Source: Yersinia ruckeri ATCC 29473 (GTDB lineage: Bacteria > Pseudomonadota > Gammaproteobacteria > Enterobacterales > Enterobacteriaceae). Taken from it: DNA of 64,000 nucleotides. This document shows, piece after piece, positions 37,659 to 50,896 of the stretch. Every line of letters begins with the position of its first letter. Position 1 is the first letter of the stretch. Under the pieces are notes generated by a model. The model had not been told where the DNA came from, ran no database searches, and saw only the letters and a list, made by a program, of their open reading frames with translations. The stretch spans positions 381,309-445,308 of the forward strand of contig NZ_KN150747.1 of assembly GCF_000754815.1 (NCBI RefSeq), given 5' to 3'. A program made the position numbers and the translations under genes.

Positions 37659-37864
37659 TTCTTCAGGCATCCCCCGCATTAGCCGATAAAGTGCCAGACC
37701 AAAGTCTATCGATAACGTCTCCCAGCAGTTTTTGGGTGGCGTTATTCCATTCAGGATTATGATTTCACTGTAATGGTAATCCAGGAGTCTGAAACGGTGG
37801 TTTCGAATGGGGGAGATGGATTCTTGCAGGCTTTATCGCATAAATAGTCGCGATACAGACATGA

Positions 37865-37889
37865 AAAAAGGTGCCAAAGGCACCTTTTT
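37865..37889. terminator. Bidirectional terminator between metJ and rpmE
   Basis: Perfect 11-base stem AAAAAGGTGCC / GGCACCTTTTT with a 3-base loop, T-rich on either strand, directly after the rpmE stop. It is most likely the rpmE terminator. The 205 bases between it and metJ hold no supported gene. Confidence 0.88.
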
Positions 37890-37907
37890 CGTCTGACGGG
37901 CAGAAAA

Positions 37908-38123
37908 TTACTTCTTGGCACCCGGCACGCTGAAACGCTTGTTGAAGCGGTCAACACGGCCACCGGTAGCAACATCACGCTGCTTGCCAGTGTAGAACGG
38001 ATGGCATTCACCACACACGTCCAGATTCAGGTCATGACCAACAGTAGAGTTGATCTTGATAACGTTACCGCAAGAGCAAGATGCAGTAACCAATTCGTAT
38101 TTAGGGTGGATACCTTTTTTCAT
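37908..38123 (-). CDS. rpmE: Ribosomal protein bL31 (RpmE, zinc form)
   Basis: Small protein of the 50S subunit that bridges to the 30S head. The 71-residue sequence has the zinc ligands Cys16, Cys18, Cys37 and Cys40 (CSC and CGEC), marking the zinc-containing paralogue rather than the zinc-free YkgM type. It is divergent from priA. Confidence 0.97.
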   Translation of the reverse strand: MKKGIHPKYELVTASCSCGNVIKINSTVGHDLNLDVCGECHPFYTGKQRDVATGGRVDRFNKRFSVPGAKK

Positions 38124-38289
38124 GGGAAACCTCTAATTAAGGCCGTGTCGCTATCCAGCCCTGTTCCGCCAGACACCACACGTAGTTGATAATAAGATTT
38201 GATATCGGATTATATCAAAGGCGGCGAATCATACAGAATTTAAGCAGCCCTCGCAATCGAATCCGCACATTGTGATACACAGGGTGTAA

Positions 38290-40521
<2,232 letters not shown>

Positions 40522-40560
40522 CACTTATCTTGATAATTATTTTGTTTTAATGTGATGACA

Positions 40561-40576
40561 AGGCAAACGTTTACGG
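40561..40576. promoter_or_regulatory. PurR-like operator in the priA-cytR gap
   Basis: AGGCAAACGTTTACGG fits the PurR consensus (A-n-GCAA-n-CG-n-TT-n-C-n-T) at all fixed places but the last. It lies 40 bases past priA and about 258 before cytR, too far for a simple repressor site at the translation start but fine for an upstream promoter. A LacI-family sister of PurR, including CytR itself, could use it. The rest of the 313-base gap is AT-rich with no gene seen. Confidence 0.5.
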
Positions 40577-40833
40577 TGTGATCTGCGAGCCATATCGAAA
40601 AAAACTACTTAGGTCACATTTTTCATGCAAATTAGGTAACAAATTGACCTCACTATCTGTATAGAATGATGTAAGGCATTAGTTTTACCGGTTCACACTG
40701 CCAGAAATGAATGTCACCGCATCGTTCGGAATATCTGTTTAACCTGCGATAAGCCATTAATTTACCGTGTTATTGGTAGTCAACCATCTCAAAGAGTTGG
40801 TGCTGGCTCGTAGCCAGAGCAAGGAGAAAAGCG

Positions 40834-41862
40834 TTGGAGCATAAGAAAGAATTCAGTATGGCGACCATGAAAGACGTCGCTGAAATGGCAGGCGTTTCAA
40901 CAGCAACGGTATCCCGGGCTTTAATGAATCCGGAGAAAGTCTCCGCCCTGACGCGACACAAAGTGGAACAAGCCGTTTTGGCCGTTGGCTATTCTCCCCA
41001 TGCCCTTTCCCGCAACATCAAACGTAATGAGTCTCGGACTATTCTGGTTATTGTGCCGGATATCAGTGATCCCTTCTTTGCCGATATTATTCAGGGCATA
41101 GAACAAACCGCCGCCCAACAAGGCTATCTCGTGCTGATTGGCGATTGCGCCCAGCAAACTCAGCAGGAACGGACATTCGTCAATTTAATCATTACCAAGC
41201 AAATTGACGGAATGCTGTTACTTGGCTCCAACCTGCCTTTTGATGCCAGCAAAGAAGAACAACGCAATCTTCCGCCAATGGTGATGGCCAATGAATTCGC
41301 GCCAGAGCTGGAGCTGCCGACAGTTCATATCGATAACCTGACCGCCGCCTTTGAAGCAGTGCATTATTTGCATCAACTTGGCCATACACGCATTGCGACC
41401 ATTGCCGGGCCGGAGACGATGCCACTCAGCCATTATCGCTTACAGGGCTATGTGCAAGCGCTGAATCGCAATGGTCTTGCCATTGATAAAGAATATATTC
41501 TGCGCGGTGATTTCGGCTACGAAGCGGGAGCCGAGGCCTTCGCTCAATTGATGTCCCTGCCCAAACCACCAACCGCGATTTTCTGTCATAACGACGTCAT
41601 GGCTATTGGCGCAATCTGGCAGGCGAAAAAAATGGGATTACAGATTCCCGAAGATGTTTCACTGGTTGGTTTTGACGATCTCAAGCTGTCACAATATTGC
41701 GACCCACCGCTGACGACAGTCGCTCAACCTCGTTATCAAATTGGTGAGCAAGCCATGTTACTATTGCTCGAGCAGCTACAGGGAAATAACGTCCAAAGCG
41801 GCTCCCGACTGTTAGACAGCGAATTAATTATTCGAAACAGTACCTGTAAGCCTAAAAGCTAG
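40834..41862 (+). CDS. cytR: Nucleoside-catabolism repressor CytR (LacI family)
   Basis: In E. coli CytR acts with CRP to repress nucleoside uptake and breakdown genes and is relieved by cytidine. The 342-residue protein has the helix-turn-helix TMKDVAEMAGVSTATVSRALMN and the periplasmic-binding-like ligand domain with QIDGMLLLGSNLPFD. The TTG at 40834 is chosen: AAGGAG ends 7 bases before it and the N-terminus then aligns with E. coli. ATG 40858 is an alternative. ftsN follows after 65 bases. Confidence 0.94.
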   Translation: MEHKKEFSMATMKDVAEMAGVSTATVSRALMNPEKVSALTRHKVEQAVLAVGYSPHALSRNIKRNESRTILVIVPDISDPFFADIIQGIEQTAAQQGYLVLIGDCAQQTQQERTFVNLIITKQIDGMLLLGSNLPFDASKEEQRNLPPMVMANEFAPELELPTVHIDNLTAAFEAVHYLHQLGHTRIATIAGPETMPLSHYRLQGYVQALNRNGLAIDKEYILRGDFGYEAGAEAFAQLMSLPKPPTAIFCHNDVMAIGAIWQAKKMGLQIPEDVSLVGFDDLKLSQYCDPPLTTVAQPRYQIGEQAMLLLLEQLQGNNVQSGSRLLDSELIIRNSTCKPKS

Positions 41863-41927
41863 TCAAATATTATAGGGTTAAGTAACATGACGGACTTACT
41901 CCATCATCAAAATGCAGCGAAACAATA

Positions 41928-42803
41928 GTGGCACAACGAGATTATGTAAGCCGAGGACGCTCAGGAGCGCGGCGCAAGAGCACAGCCAAAAAGAAAAGTA
42001 GTGCTCCAAGAATATCAAAAACTCTGGTGGCGCTTGCTGGCGCTCTATTGGTGGTATTTATTGGCGGCCTCTATTTCATCACCCACAACAAGCCGGGTGA
42101 GCTTCCGTTATTACCTGCGGCTCATGACCCACGTACGGGTAATGGGTTACCGCCCAAGCCTGAAGAGCGTTGGCGGTATATCAAAGAATTGGAGAATCGT
42201 CAGATTGGTGTTACGACACCAACGGAGCCATCTGCCGGTGGTGGCGTGGATGCCAAAACTCAACTGACTAATGAGCAGCGTCAATTGTTGGAGCAAATGC
42301 AGGCCGATATGCGCCAGCAGCCAACCCAGCTGTCGGAAGTGCCTTATAACGATGCCTCGCAGGTTCCACGTTCTCAGGTCACTATCAAGCCGCCAGTGAG
42401 CAACATACCGCCTCCGGTGCAGCAGCAGCCAGTGACTCAACCGCGCCAGGTCACAGCTCCGGTTATCACGCCACCAGCACAACCGCAGCGGATGCTGCCA
42501 GCGACACCGGCTCCGATGACTCAGGCAGTAACACCGCCGAAACCGGAAAAAGAGAAAGAGAAAGAGAAAGAAAAGACGCAGCGCTGGATGTTGCAGTGTG
42601 GCTCCTTCAAGGCAATAGATCAGGCCGAGTCTGTTCGTGCCCAGCTGGCATTTGAAGGTATTGAAAGCCGGATTACCACCAGTGGTGGTTGGAATCGCGT
42701 CGTTCTGGGGCCATACAGCGCCCGTCCCGCCGCAGATAAAATGCAGCAACGATTGAAAAGTACAGGCGTGTCGGGTTGTATTCCCCTATCTATAGGGGGT
42801 TGA
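41928..42803 (+). CDS. ftsN: Cell-division protein FtsN
   Basis: Late divisome protein that triggers septal peptidoglycan synthesis. The 291-residue protein has a basic cytoplasmic tail (MAQRDYVSRGRSGARRK), one membrane segment (about 31-52, LVALAGALLVVFIGGLYFIT), a periplasmic Pro/Gln-rich linker, and a C-terminal SPOR domain binding denuded glycan (QRWMLQCGSFKAIDQAES, with cysteines as in E. coli). The start is GTG as in E. coli. A Lys-Glu hexamer-coded tract precedes the SPOR domain. Its stop codon lies inside a heat-shock promoter for hslVU. Confidence 0.95.
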   Translation: MAQRDYVSRGRSGARRKSTAKKKSSAPRISKTLVALAGALLVVFIGGLYFITHNKPGELPLLPAAHDPRTGNGLPPKPEERWRYIKELENRQIGVTTPTEPSAGGGVDAKTQLTNEQRQLLEQMQADMRQQPTQLSEVPYNDASQVPRSQVTIKPPVSNIPPPVQQQPVTQPRQVTAPVITPPAQPQRMLPATPAPMTQAVTPPKPEKEKEKEKEKTQRWMLQCGSFKAIDQAESVRAQLAFEGIESRITTSGGWNRVVLGPYSARPAADKMQQRLKSTGVSGCIPLSIGG

Positions 42804-42826
42804 AAAGTATTAATCCTCCCCCATTT
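42799..42826 (+). promoter_or_regulatory. Sigma-32 (heat-shock) promoter of hslVU
   Basis: GTTGAAA (42799-42805) and CCCCATTT (42819-42826) are 13 bases apart, a close fit to the sigma-32 consensus CTTGAAA / CCCCATnT. The -35 overlaps the ftsN stop codon, matching the known heat induction of hslVU in E. coli. Confidence 0.85.
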
Positions 42827-42840
42827 ATAACTTCAATATG

Positions 42841-42872
42841 CCCCGTCTTGTGTTGAACAACACAAGACGGGG
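42841..42872 (+). promoter_or_regulatory. Long perfect hairpin in the hslVU mRNA leader
   Basis: A 15-base perfect inverted repeat (CCCCGTCTTGTGTTG / CAACACAAGACGGGG) with two bases between lies between the sigma-32 promoter and the hslV GTG. It has no T run, so it is not a typical terminator; it sits where E. coli hslVU mRNA is reported to carry a stabilising 5' stem-loop. Confidence 0.8.
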
Positions 42873-42902
42873 ACTCATTCCGTCTGCAACGAGGGTTCGC
42901 TC

Positions 42903-43433
42903 GTGACAACAATTGTAAGTGTACGCCGAAATGGCCATGTAGTAATTGGTGGTGATGGTCAGGTCACTCTGGGCAATACCGTGATGAAGGGGAACGCAAA
43001 AAAAGTTCGCCGCTTATATAACAACAAGGTTATTGCAGGTTTTGCCGGCGGCACCGCTGACGCTTTCACTTTATTTGAACTCTTTGAGCGCAAGCTGGAA
43101 ATGCATCAAGGTCATTTGACCAAGGCCGCCGTTGAGTTAGCCAAAGATTGGCGCACCGATCGTATGCTACGCAAACTTGAAGCACTGTTGGCGGTTGCCG
43201 ATGAAACCGCCTCGCTGATCATCACCGGTAATGGTGACGTGGTGCAGCCGGAAGATGACTTGATCGCCATTGGGTCTGGTGGGCCATATGCCCAATCGGC
43301 GGCGCGCGCACTACTGGAAAACACCGAACTAGGTGCTCGGGATATCGTTGAGAAATCACTGAGCATTGCGGGGGATATTTGTATCTATACCAACCGCTTC
43401 CAAACTATTGAAGAATTAACATACAAAGCGTAA
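42903..43433 (+). CDS. hslV: ATP-dependent protease subunit HslV (ClpQ)
   Basis: Proteolytic double-hexamer core of the HslVU protease, which degrades SulA, RpoH and misfolded proteins. The 176-residue precursor starts [14 protein letters not shown]; after Met removal Thr is the N-terminal nucleophile. FAGGTADAF and [15 protein letters not shown] are conserved. Start codon is GTG. It lies 11 bases before hslU, forming a two-gene heat-shock operon. Confidence 0.97.
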   Translation: MTTIVSVRRNGHVVIGGDGQVTLGNTVMKGNAKKVRRLYNNKVIAGFAGGTADAFTLFELFERKLEMHQGHLTKAAVELAKDWRTDRMLRKLEALLAVADETASLIITGNGDVVQPEDDLIAIGSGGPYAQSAARALLENTELGARDIVEKSLSIAGDICIYTNRFQTIEELTYKA

Positions 43434-43444
43434 GGATAGAATAT

Positions 43445-44776
43445 ATGTCTGAGATGACCCCACGCGAAATCGTCAGTGAGCTTGATAGCTACATCATTGG
43501 CCAGAATAAAGCCAAGCGCGCAGTGGCCATTGCCCTGCGTAACCGTTGGCGTCGTATGCAGCTTAACGAAGAGCTGCGTCACGAAGTCACACCGAAAAAC
43601 ATTTTGATGATCGGCCCGACCGGCGTTGGTAAAACCGAAATCGCCCGTCGCCTGGCAAAATTGGCCAACGCACCGTTTATCAAGGTAGAAGCCACCAAAT
43701 TCACTGAAGTTGGCTATGTTGGTAAGGAAGTGGATTCTATCATCCGCGATCTGACCGACGCTGCCGTGAAAATGGTTCGTCATCAGTCTATTGAGAACAA
43801 CCGCTATCGCGCCGAAGAGTTGGCAGAAGAGCGCATTCTGGATGTGCTGATTCCACCAGCCAAAAACAACTGGGGCCAACCTGACGAATCTCAGGAGCCT
43901 TCAGCTACCCGTCAAGCATTCCGCAAAAAACTGCGGGAAGGCCAGTTGGACGATAAAGAAATCGAAATCGATCTGGCTGCCGCGCCGATGGGCGTTGAAA
44001 TCATGGCTCCTCCAGGTATGGAAGAGATGACCAACCAGTTGCAATCTATGTTCCAGAATATTGCTGGCCAGAAACAAAAACCACGTAAAATCAAAATCAA
44101 AGAAGCTTTCAAGCTATTGATTGAAGAAGAAGCGGCAAAACTGGTTAATCCTGAAGAGCTGAAACAGCAGGCTATTGATGCTGTAGAACAACACGGTATC
44201 GTGTTTATCGATGAGATCGATAAAATCTGTAAGCGTGGAGAAACTTCTGGCCCTGATGTTTCTCGTGAAGGCGTACAGCGTGATTTACTGCCACTGGTTG
44301 AAGGCTGTACCGTTTCGACCAAACACGGCATGGTGAAAACCGATCACATTCTGTTTATTGCTTCCGGTGCTTTCCAGGTTTCCAGCCCGTCGGATCTGAT
44401 TCCGGAACTTCAAGGGCGCTTGCCAATTCGCGTAGAGTTGCAGGCTCTCACCACCGAAGATTTCGAGCGGATCCTGACCGAACCAAGTGCATCGTTGTCC
44501 GAGCAGTACAAAGCCCTGATGGCAACGGAAGGGGTGACTATCGATTTCACCGCCGAAGGTATTCGCCGCATTGCCGAAGCAGCATGGCAGGTGAATGAGC
44601 GTACCGAAAACATCGGTGCCCGCCGTCTGCACACCGTTCTGGAGCGTTTGATGGAAGATATTTCATTCGATGCCAGCGAAAGTAACGGCCAATCCATCAC
44701 TATTGATGCGAAATACGTCGGGGATCACCTGGATGAGCTCGTAGCAGATGAAGATCTGAGTCGATTTATCCTATAA
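43445..44776 (+). CDS. hslU: HslU, unfoldase ATPase of the HslVU protease
   Basis: AAA+ hexamer that unfolds substrates and feeds them to HslV. The 443-residue protein has Walker [10 protein letters not shown] (about 56-64), the intervening I domain, Walker [10 protein letters not shown], sensor-type RLPIRVEL and the C-terminal SRFIL tail that docks into HslV. Length equals E. coli HslU. It ends in a hairpin terminator before menA. Confidence 0.97.
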   Translation: MSEMTPREIVSELDSYIIGQNKAKRAVAIALRNRWRRMQLNEELRHEVTPKNILMIGPTGVGKTEIARRLAKLANAPFIKVEATKFTEVGYVGKEVDSIIRDLTDAAVKMVRHQSIENNRYRAEELAEERILDVLIPPAKNNWGQPDESQEPSATRQAFRKKLREGQLDDKEIEIDLAAAPMGVEIMAPPGMEEMTNQLQSMFQNIAGQKQKPRKIKIKEAFKLLIEEEAAKLVNPEELKQQAIDAVEQHGIVFIDEIDKICKRGETSGPDVSREGVQRDLLPLVEGCTVSTKHGMVKTDHILFIASGAFQVSSPSDLIPELQGRLPIRVELQALTTEDFERILTEPSASLSEQYKALMATEGVTIDFTAEGIRRIAEAAWQVNERTENIGARRLHTVLERLMEDISFDASESNGQSITIDAKYVGDHLDELVADEDLSRFIL

Positions 44777-44806
44777 TTCGTTTCATCACCGTCCGCTATG
44801 ATCAAT

Positions 44807-44838
44807 AAAAGTAGGAGGCATCTCGCCTCCCACTTTTT
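44807..44838 (+). terminator. Terminator after hslU
   Basis: Stem AAAAGTAGGAGGC / GCCTCCCACTTTT with one mismatch and a 5-base loop, followed by T residues, lies 30 bases after hslU. Confidence 0.87.
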
Positions 44839-44878
44839 GTCGCCAGCAGACTTCGACTCTCACAGACTGAAGCGAATT

Positions 44879-45796
44879 ATGAGCTCATCAACCCCTATCA
44901 GCCAAACTCAAGCCTGGCTGGAAAGCCTGCGACCACGGACATTACCGCTCGCTTTTGCCTCAATTATCACCGGTTCCGCTCTGGCCTATTGGCTCGACAG
45001 TTTTAAACCGGCTGTGGCATTGCTGGCATTAGTGACCGCCGGTATGCTGCAAATTTTATCCAATCTGGCCAATGACTATGGCGATGCGGTCAAAGGCAGC
45101 GACACCGAAGATCGCATCGGCCCATTGCGCGGCATGCAAAAAGGCATGATAACCCGCGAACAAATGAAGCATGCCCTGATTCTCACTGTCGTTCTCACGG
45201 TCATCTCCGGCATTGCACTGATTGCCGTAGCCTGTGAAAAGCCCAGTGATATCATCGGATTTCTGGTACTTGGCCTGCTAGCAATCATCGCCGCCATTAC
45301 CTATACCATCGGCAGCAAGCCTTATGGCTATATGGGATTGGGGGATATTTCAGTTTTGATGTTCTTCGGCTGGCTAAGCGTGGCAGGAACCTACTATCTA
45401 CAAGCTGGTCATTTCGACAGCGTGGTGATGTTACCCGCTACCGCCTGCGGATTACTGGCAACCGCCGTATTAAATATCAATAATTTGCGCGATATCGAAA
45501 ATGACGCCGCGAACGGAAAGAATACGCTGGCAGTGCGTTTAGGCTCAGTGTGCGCCCGCTATTATCACGCCATTTTAATTATCGCCGCCATTGCCTGCCT
45601 AGCCTTGTTCAACCTGTTATATCTACGCAACTGGACTGGTTGGATCTTTATCTTGGCGATTCCTTTACTGGTCAAACATGCAGTCTTCGTTCTGAGTGAA
45701 CCTTCTGCCGCAGGTATGCGCCCAATGCTGGTGCATATGGTCAAAGCCGCCCTGCTCACTAATATTCTGTTTGCCGTTGGTTTAGTCTTGAGTTAG
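44879..45796 (+). CDS. menA: 1,4-Dihydroxy-2-naphthoate octaprenyltransferase MenA
   Basis: Inner-membrane enzyme that attaches the prenyl tail to DHNA to give demethylmenaquinone, the quinone of anaerobic respiration. The 305-residue protein has about eight or nine hydrophobic segments and the two prenyl-diphosphate motifs NLANDYGDAVKGSD and NNLRDIENDAANGK. ATG 44879 is chosen for family length; the upstream frame runs through the terminator. Confidence 0.96.
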   Translation: MSSSTPISQTQAWLESLRPRTLPLAFASIITGSALAYWLDSFKPAVALLALVTAGMLQILSNLANDYGDAVKGSDTEDRIGPLRGMQKGMITREQMKHALILTVVLTVISGIALIAVACEKPSDIIGFLVLGLLAIIAAITYTIGSKPYGYMGLGDISVLMFFGWLSVAGTYYLQAGHFDSVVMLPATACGLLATAVLNINNLRDIENDAANGKNTLAVRLGSVCARYYHAILIIAAIACLALFNLLYLRNWTGWIFILAIPLLVKHAVFVLSEPSAAGMRPMLVHMVKAALLTNILFAVGLVLS

Positions 45797-45895
45797 CACC
45801 ACACTTTATTCGCCAATCCGTACCCAAATTCTGCGGATTGGCGAAATTTGACAATTGATGATTTTGCCAACAGTCGATAGAAAGGGATATACTGA

Positions 45896-46411
<516 letters not shown>

Positions 46412-46445
46412 CATCACCTTTAATAATACCGCGCGAACCACGTAG

Positions 46446-46472
46446 AAAGGGCGATATTGATATCGCCCTTTT
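46446..46472. terminator. Bidirectional terminator between rraA and zapB
   Basis: Perfect 12-base stem AAAGGGCGATAT / ATATCGCCCTTT with two bases between, and T runs on either strand, between converging genes. Confidence 0.88.
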
Positions 46473-46519
46473 GCTATGACATCAGTCAATCGCTCGCGCA
46501 ATGGATGCTGAGATAGTCC

Positions 46520-46759
46520 TCAGACTTCTTCCATTTTACCCAGCAATGCGCGCAGGCGATCCTGCCACACGTGCTGTTCTTGCTTCAGCTGTTCGTTTTC
46601 ACGCACTAATGCCTCACGACCACCAGCTGCATCCTGAACCTCTTGGGACAGGGCGTTGTTCTTCTCTTTCAGCTCTTCAATTTCCATCTGTAGCAAAGTG
46701 ATGGTATCAATCGCCTGCTGAACTTTACCTTCCAACTTCTCAAATACTTCAAATGACAT
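46520..46759 (-). CDS. zapB: Cell-division coiled-coil protein ZapB
   Basis: Small cytoplasmic protein that joins the Z ring through ZapA and links it to the Ter region. The 79-residue protein is a single coiled coil with regular Leu/Ile heptads ([26 protein letters not shown]) and matches E. coli ZapB closely. Next to glpF, as in E. coli. Confidence 0.96.
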   Translation of the reverse strand: MSFEVFEKLEGKVQQAIDTITLLQMEIEELKEKNNALSQEVQDAAGGREALVRENEQLKQEQHVWQDRLRALLGKMEEV

Positions 46760-47278
46760 TCTTTAGTCCCCTCATAATCCCAAGGCGTACATCTATTGGT
46801 AGCAGCCGCAGTTTTAAAGATGCAACCACTGCAAATATCCATCGCGCTATCTATTTGTCTAACTCGCGTAACAAGCGCTGTTGTTTAACGCGCCTCCGTA
46901 AACAGCGACGCAGCTTGATTAAAACGATTGTATGTAGCCAGTCTCCGCCTGTCTAGCAACATACCAGTACAAACCGCAGTCTCTCGCAATTTACCTGTAG
47001 CGACTATCAGCAAATGCTGAAAATAAACCAACCACTGAAATGGCGTGATTACATAGTTGCAACAAAAAAAGAAGAAAGCACTGGTCTGATCACACTTTCC
47101 AAGAGCCCTAACATCCACGTATAACGCGAATTCGCTCATTTTTATGACAGGGTACACAAATTTTAATTTCGCTATTTCTCGTTTGTGCTCGTTAACGATA
47201 AATTCACATACCCCCAAAGATAAATTTTGGGAAAAAAACAATAAATACCCTATAACTCTCTGTCTGTAGGATAACATT
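46760..47278 (+). promoter_or_regulatory. zapB-glpF intergenic region with candidate glp control sites
   Basis: The 519-base gap holds no supported gene. Near 47183-47202 TTGTGCTCGTTAACGATAAA resembles a GlpR operator half-site arrangement, and TCTGATCACACTT (about 47083) looks like half a CRP site. In E. coli glpFKX is repressed by GlpR and activated by CRP here, so such control is expected, but the motifs alone are weak. Confidence 0.4.
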
Positions 47279-48124
47279 ATGAGCCAAACATCGAGTCCGA
47301 CCCTCAAAGGCCAATGCATTGCCGAGTTTCTCGGTACTGCTTTATTGATATTTTTTGGCGTTGGCTGTGTTGCTGCATTGAAATTAGCTGGCGCAAGTTT
47401 TGGCCAATGGGAAATCAGTATTATCTGGGGCCTGGGTGTCGCCATGGCCATCTACCTGACTGCGGCTATCTCAGGCGCACATCTTAACCCCGCCGTTACT
47501 ATCGCTTTATGGCTGTTTGCCTGTTTCGACCGCAAGAAAGTCTTACCCTATATCGTGGCACAGGTTGCTGGCGCATTTTGCGCAGCGGCTTTGGTTTACG
47601 GCTTGTATTACGGCTTGTTCGTCGATTTTGAACAAACCCATCAAATCGTTCGCGGCAGCACAGAAAGCCTGAATCTGGCCGGTATCTTCTCTACTTATCC
47701 GAACCCTCACATTACCGTATTCCAGGCTTTCCTGGTTGAAACCGTTATTACCGCTATTCTGATGTGTCTGATTCTGGCACTGACTGACGACGGCAACGGC
47801 ATTCCGCGTGGCCCACTGGCTCCTCTGCTGATTGGTATTCTGATCGCAGTTATCGGTGCATCAATGGGTCCATTGACCGGTTTTGCACTCAACCCGGCTC
47901 GTGATTTTGGTCCAAAACTATTTGCTTACCTCGCTGGTTGGGGCGATATCGCCTTTACCGGTGGACGTGAAATCCCTTACTTCCTGGTACCCGTTTTCGG
48001 TCCTATCGTTGGTGCGTTACTGGGTGCCTTTGGCTACCGCGCATTAATTGGCCGCCATTTGCCATGTGATATCTGCGTTGTAGAAGACGAAGCCACCACT
48101 AGCACCACCGAACGTAAAGCGTAA
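47279..48124 (+). CDS. glpF: Glycerol facilitator GlpF (aquaglyceroporin)
   Basis: Inner-membrane channel that lets glycerol enter by diffusion. The 281-residue protein has six membrane segments and the two pore motifs in HLNPAVT (about 66-72) and LNPARDFGPK (about 203-212); the second Asp after NPAR marks the glycerol-conducting type. First gene of the glpFKX operon; glpK starts 43 bases later. Confidence 0.96.
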   Translation: MSQTSSPTLKGQCIAEFLGTALLIFFGVGCVAALKLAGASFGQWEISIIWGLGVAMAIYLTAAISGAHLNPAVTIALWLFACFDRKKVLPYIVAQVAGAFCAAALVYGLYYGLFVDFEQTHQIVRGSTESLNLAGIFSTYPNPHITVFQAFLVETVITAILMCLILALTDDGNGIPRGPLAPLLIGILIAVIGASMGPLTGFALNPARDFGPKLFAYLAGWGDIAFTGGREIPYFLVPVFGPIVGALLGAFGYRALIGRHLPCDICVVEDEATTSTTERKA

Positions 48125-48152
48125 TCCAGACACTGGAATAAACGGTAACTAA

Positions 48153-49688
<1,536 letters not shown>

Positions 49689-49704
49689 TATCATCTCAAT
49701 ATCA

Positions 49705-49736
49705 CGCGCTGCCGCTCCCCCTGGCAGCGCGCTTTT
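49705..49736 (+). terminator. Terminator between glpK and glpX
   Basis: Stem CGCGCTGCC / GGCAGCGCG with a 9-base loop then CTTTTATCC. It may lower but not stop transcription into glpX. Confidence 0.8.
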
Positions 49737-49821
49737 ATCCTTTCTTTCCAGCCACCATTCCTCAATGTGATAGAATTCCGGCCTATATCCGTTTTCCCTT
49801 TCGCAATTAACAGGTCGACCC

Positions 49822-50832
49822 ATGAAACGTGAATTAGCCATCGAATTCTCCCGCGTAACCGAAGCCGCAGCACTCGCTGGCTACAAATGGTTAGGCCGAG
49901 GTGACAAAAATGCCGCTGACGGTGCCGCAGTGCAGGCCATGCGCATCATGCTTAACAAGGTCAATATTGATGGTCAAATCGTCATTGGCGAAGGGGAGAT
50001 TGATGAAGCACCAATGCTGTATATCGGTGAACAGGTGGGCACCAAAGAAGGTGATGCCGTCGATATTGCGGTCGATCCTATTGAAGGCACCCGCATGACG
50101 GCAATGGGACAATCCAATGCGCTAGCAGTGCTGGCGGTCGGTGATAAAGGTACCTTCCTGCATGCTCCTGATATGTATATGGAAAAGCTGGTGGTAGGCC
50201 CTGGAGCAAAAGGCGCTATCGACCTTAATCTTCCGTTGGCTGAGAATCTGAATAACATTGCCCGCAAACTGGATAAACCGCTATCCGAACTGACTGTCAT
50301 CACGCTGGCTAAACCGCGCCATGACGGTGTCATTGCTCAAATGCAGCAAATGGGAGTGAAAGTTTTTGCCATTCCCGATGGCGATGTTGCCGCCTCGATT
50401 CTCACCTGTATGCCCGAGAGTGAAGTGGACGTCATGTACTGCATCGGCGGCGCACCGGAAGGCGTTATCTCCGCTGCAGTCATTCGCGCACTGGACGGCG
50501 ATATGCAAGGCCGACTGTTACCTCGTCATGAAGTCAAAGGTGACAGTGAAGAAAATCGCATCTTAGGTGAAAAAGAGCTGGAACGTTGCCTGAAAATGGG
50601 AATTGAAGCACGCAAGGTGCTGCATCTAGACGATATGGCGCGTAACGATAACGTGATTTTCTCAGCAACGGGTATTACCAAAGGTGATTTACTGGAAGGT
50701 ATTTATCGTAAAGGGAATATGGCGACCACTGAAACGCTGCTGATTCGCGGGAAATCCCGCACTATACGCCGCATTCGCTCAACGCATTTCCTCGATCGCA
50801 AAGACGCTGCGTTACACGAATTTCTGCTGTAA
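49822..50832 (+). CDS. glpX: Class II fructose-1,6-bisphosphatase GlpX
   Basis: Gluconeogenic phosphatase working on fructose 1,6-bisphosphate, useful when glycerol is the carbon source. The 336-residue protein has VIGEGEIDEAPML with the metal-binding glutamates, AVDPIEGTRM, and YCIGGAPEGVI. Third gene of the glp cluster; it converges with emrD across a hairpin. Confidence 0.96.
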   Translation: MKRELAIEFSRVTEAAALAGYKWLGRGDKNAADGAAVQAMRIMLNKVNIDGQIVIGEGEIDEAPMLYIGEQVGTKEGDAVDIAVDPIEGTRMTAMGQSNALAVLAVGDKGTFLHAPDMYMEKLVVGPGAKGAIDLNLPLAENLNNIARKLDKPLSELTVITLAKPRHDGVIAQMQQMGVKVFAIPDGDVAASILTCMPESEVDVMYCIGGAPEGVISAAVIRALDGDMQGRLLPRHEVKGDSEENRILGEKELERCLKMGIEARKVLHLDDMARNDNVIFSATGITKGDLLEGIYRKGNMATTETLLIRGKSRTIRRIRSTHFLDRKDAALHEFLL

Positions 50833-50842
50833 TTGATCGATA

Positions 50843-50871
50843 TTGTGGGTGCTCTGGTTGCGCACCCACAA
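50843..50871. terminator. Terminator between glpX and emrD
   Basis: Stem TTGTGGGTGC / GCACCCACAA with a 9-base loop begins 10 bases after glpX. T content afterwards is modest. It could serve both converging genes. Confidence 0.75.
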
Positions 50872-50896
50872 TTATACTCACTCACCTCACCGAGCG

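Noticed and set aside
42541-42580. Possible CRISPR-like or tandem repeat array
   Set aside because: It is a short in-frame hexamer run coding Lys-Glu in FtsN with no spacers. No CRISPR array is visible in the window.
42147-42749. A 200-codon minus-strand frame inside ftsN
   Set aside because: It is antisense to the FtsN linker and SPOR domain; Leu/Arg/His-rich low-complexity sequence results from the Pro/Gln codons of ftsN.
46885-47451. A 188-codon minus-strand frame across the zapB-glpF gap
   Set aside because: It runs into the glpF coding start in antisense and has no recognisable domain or ribosome site. A small gene in the gap cannot be fully excluded.
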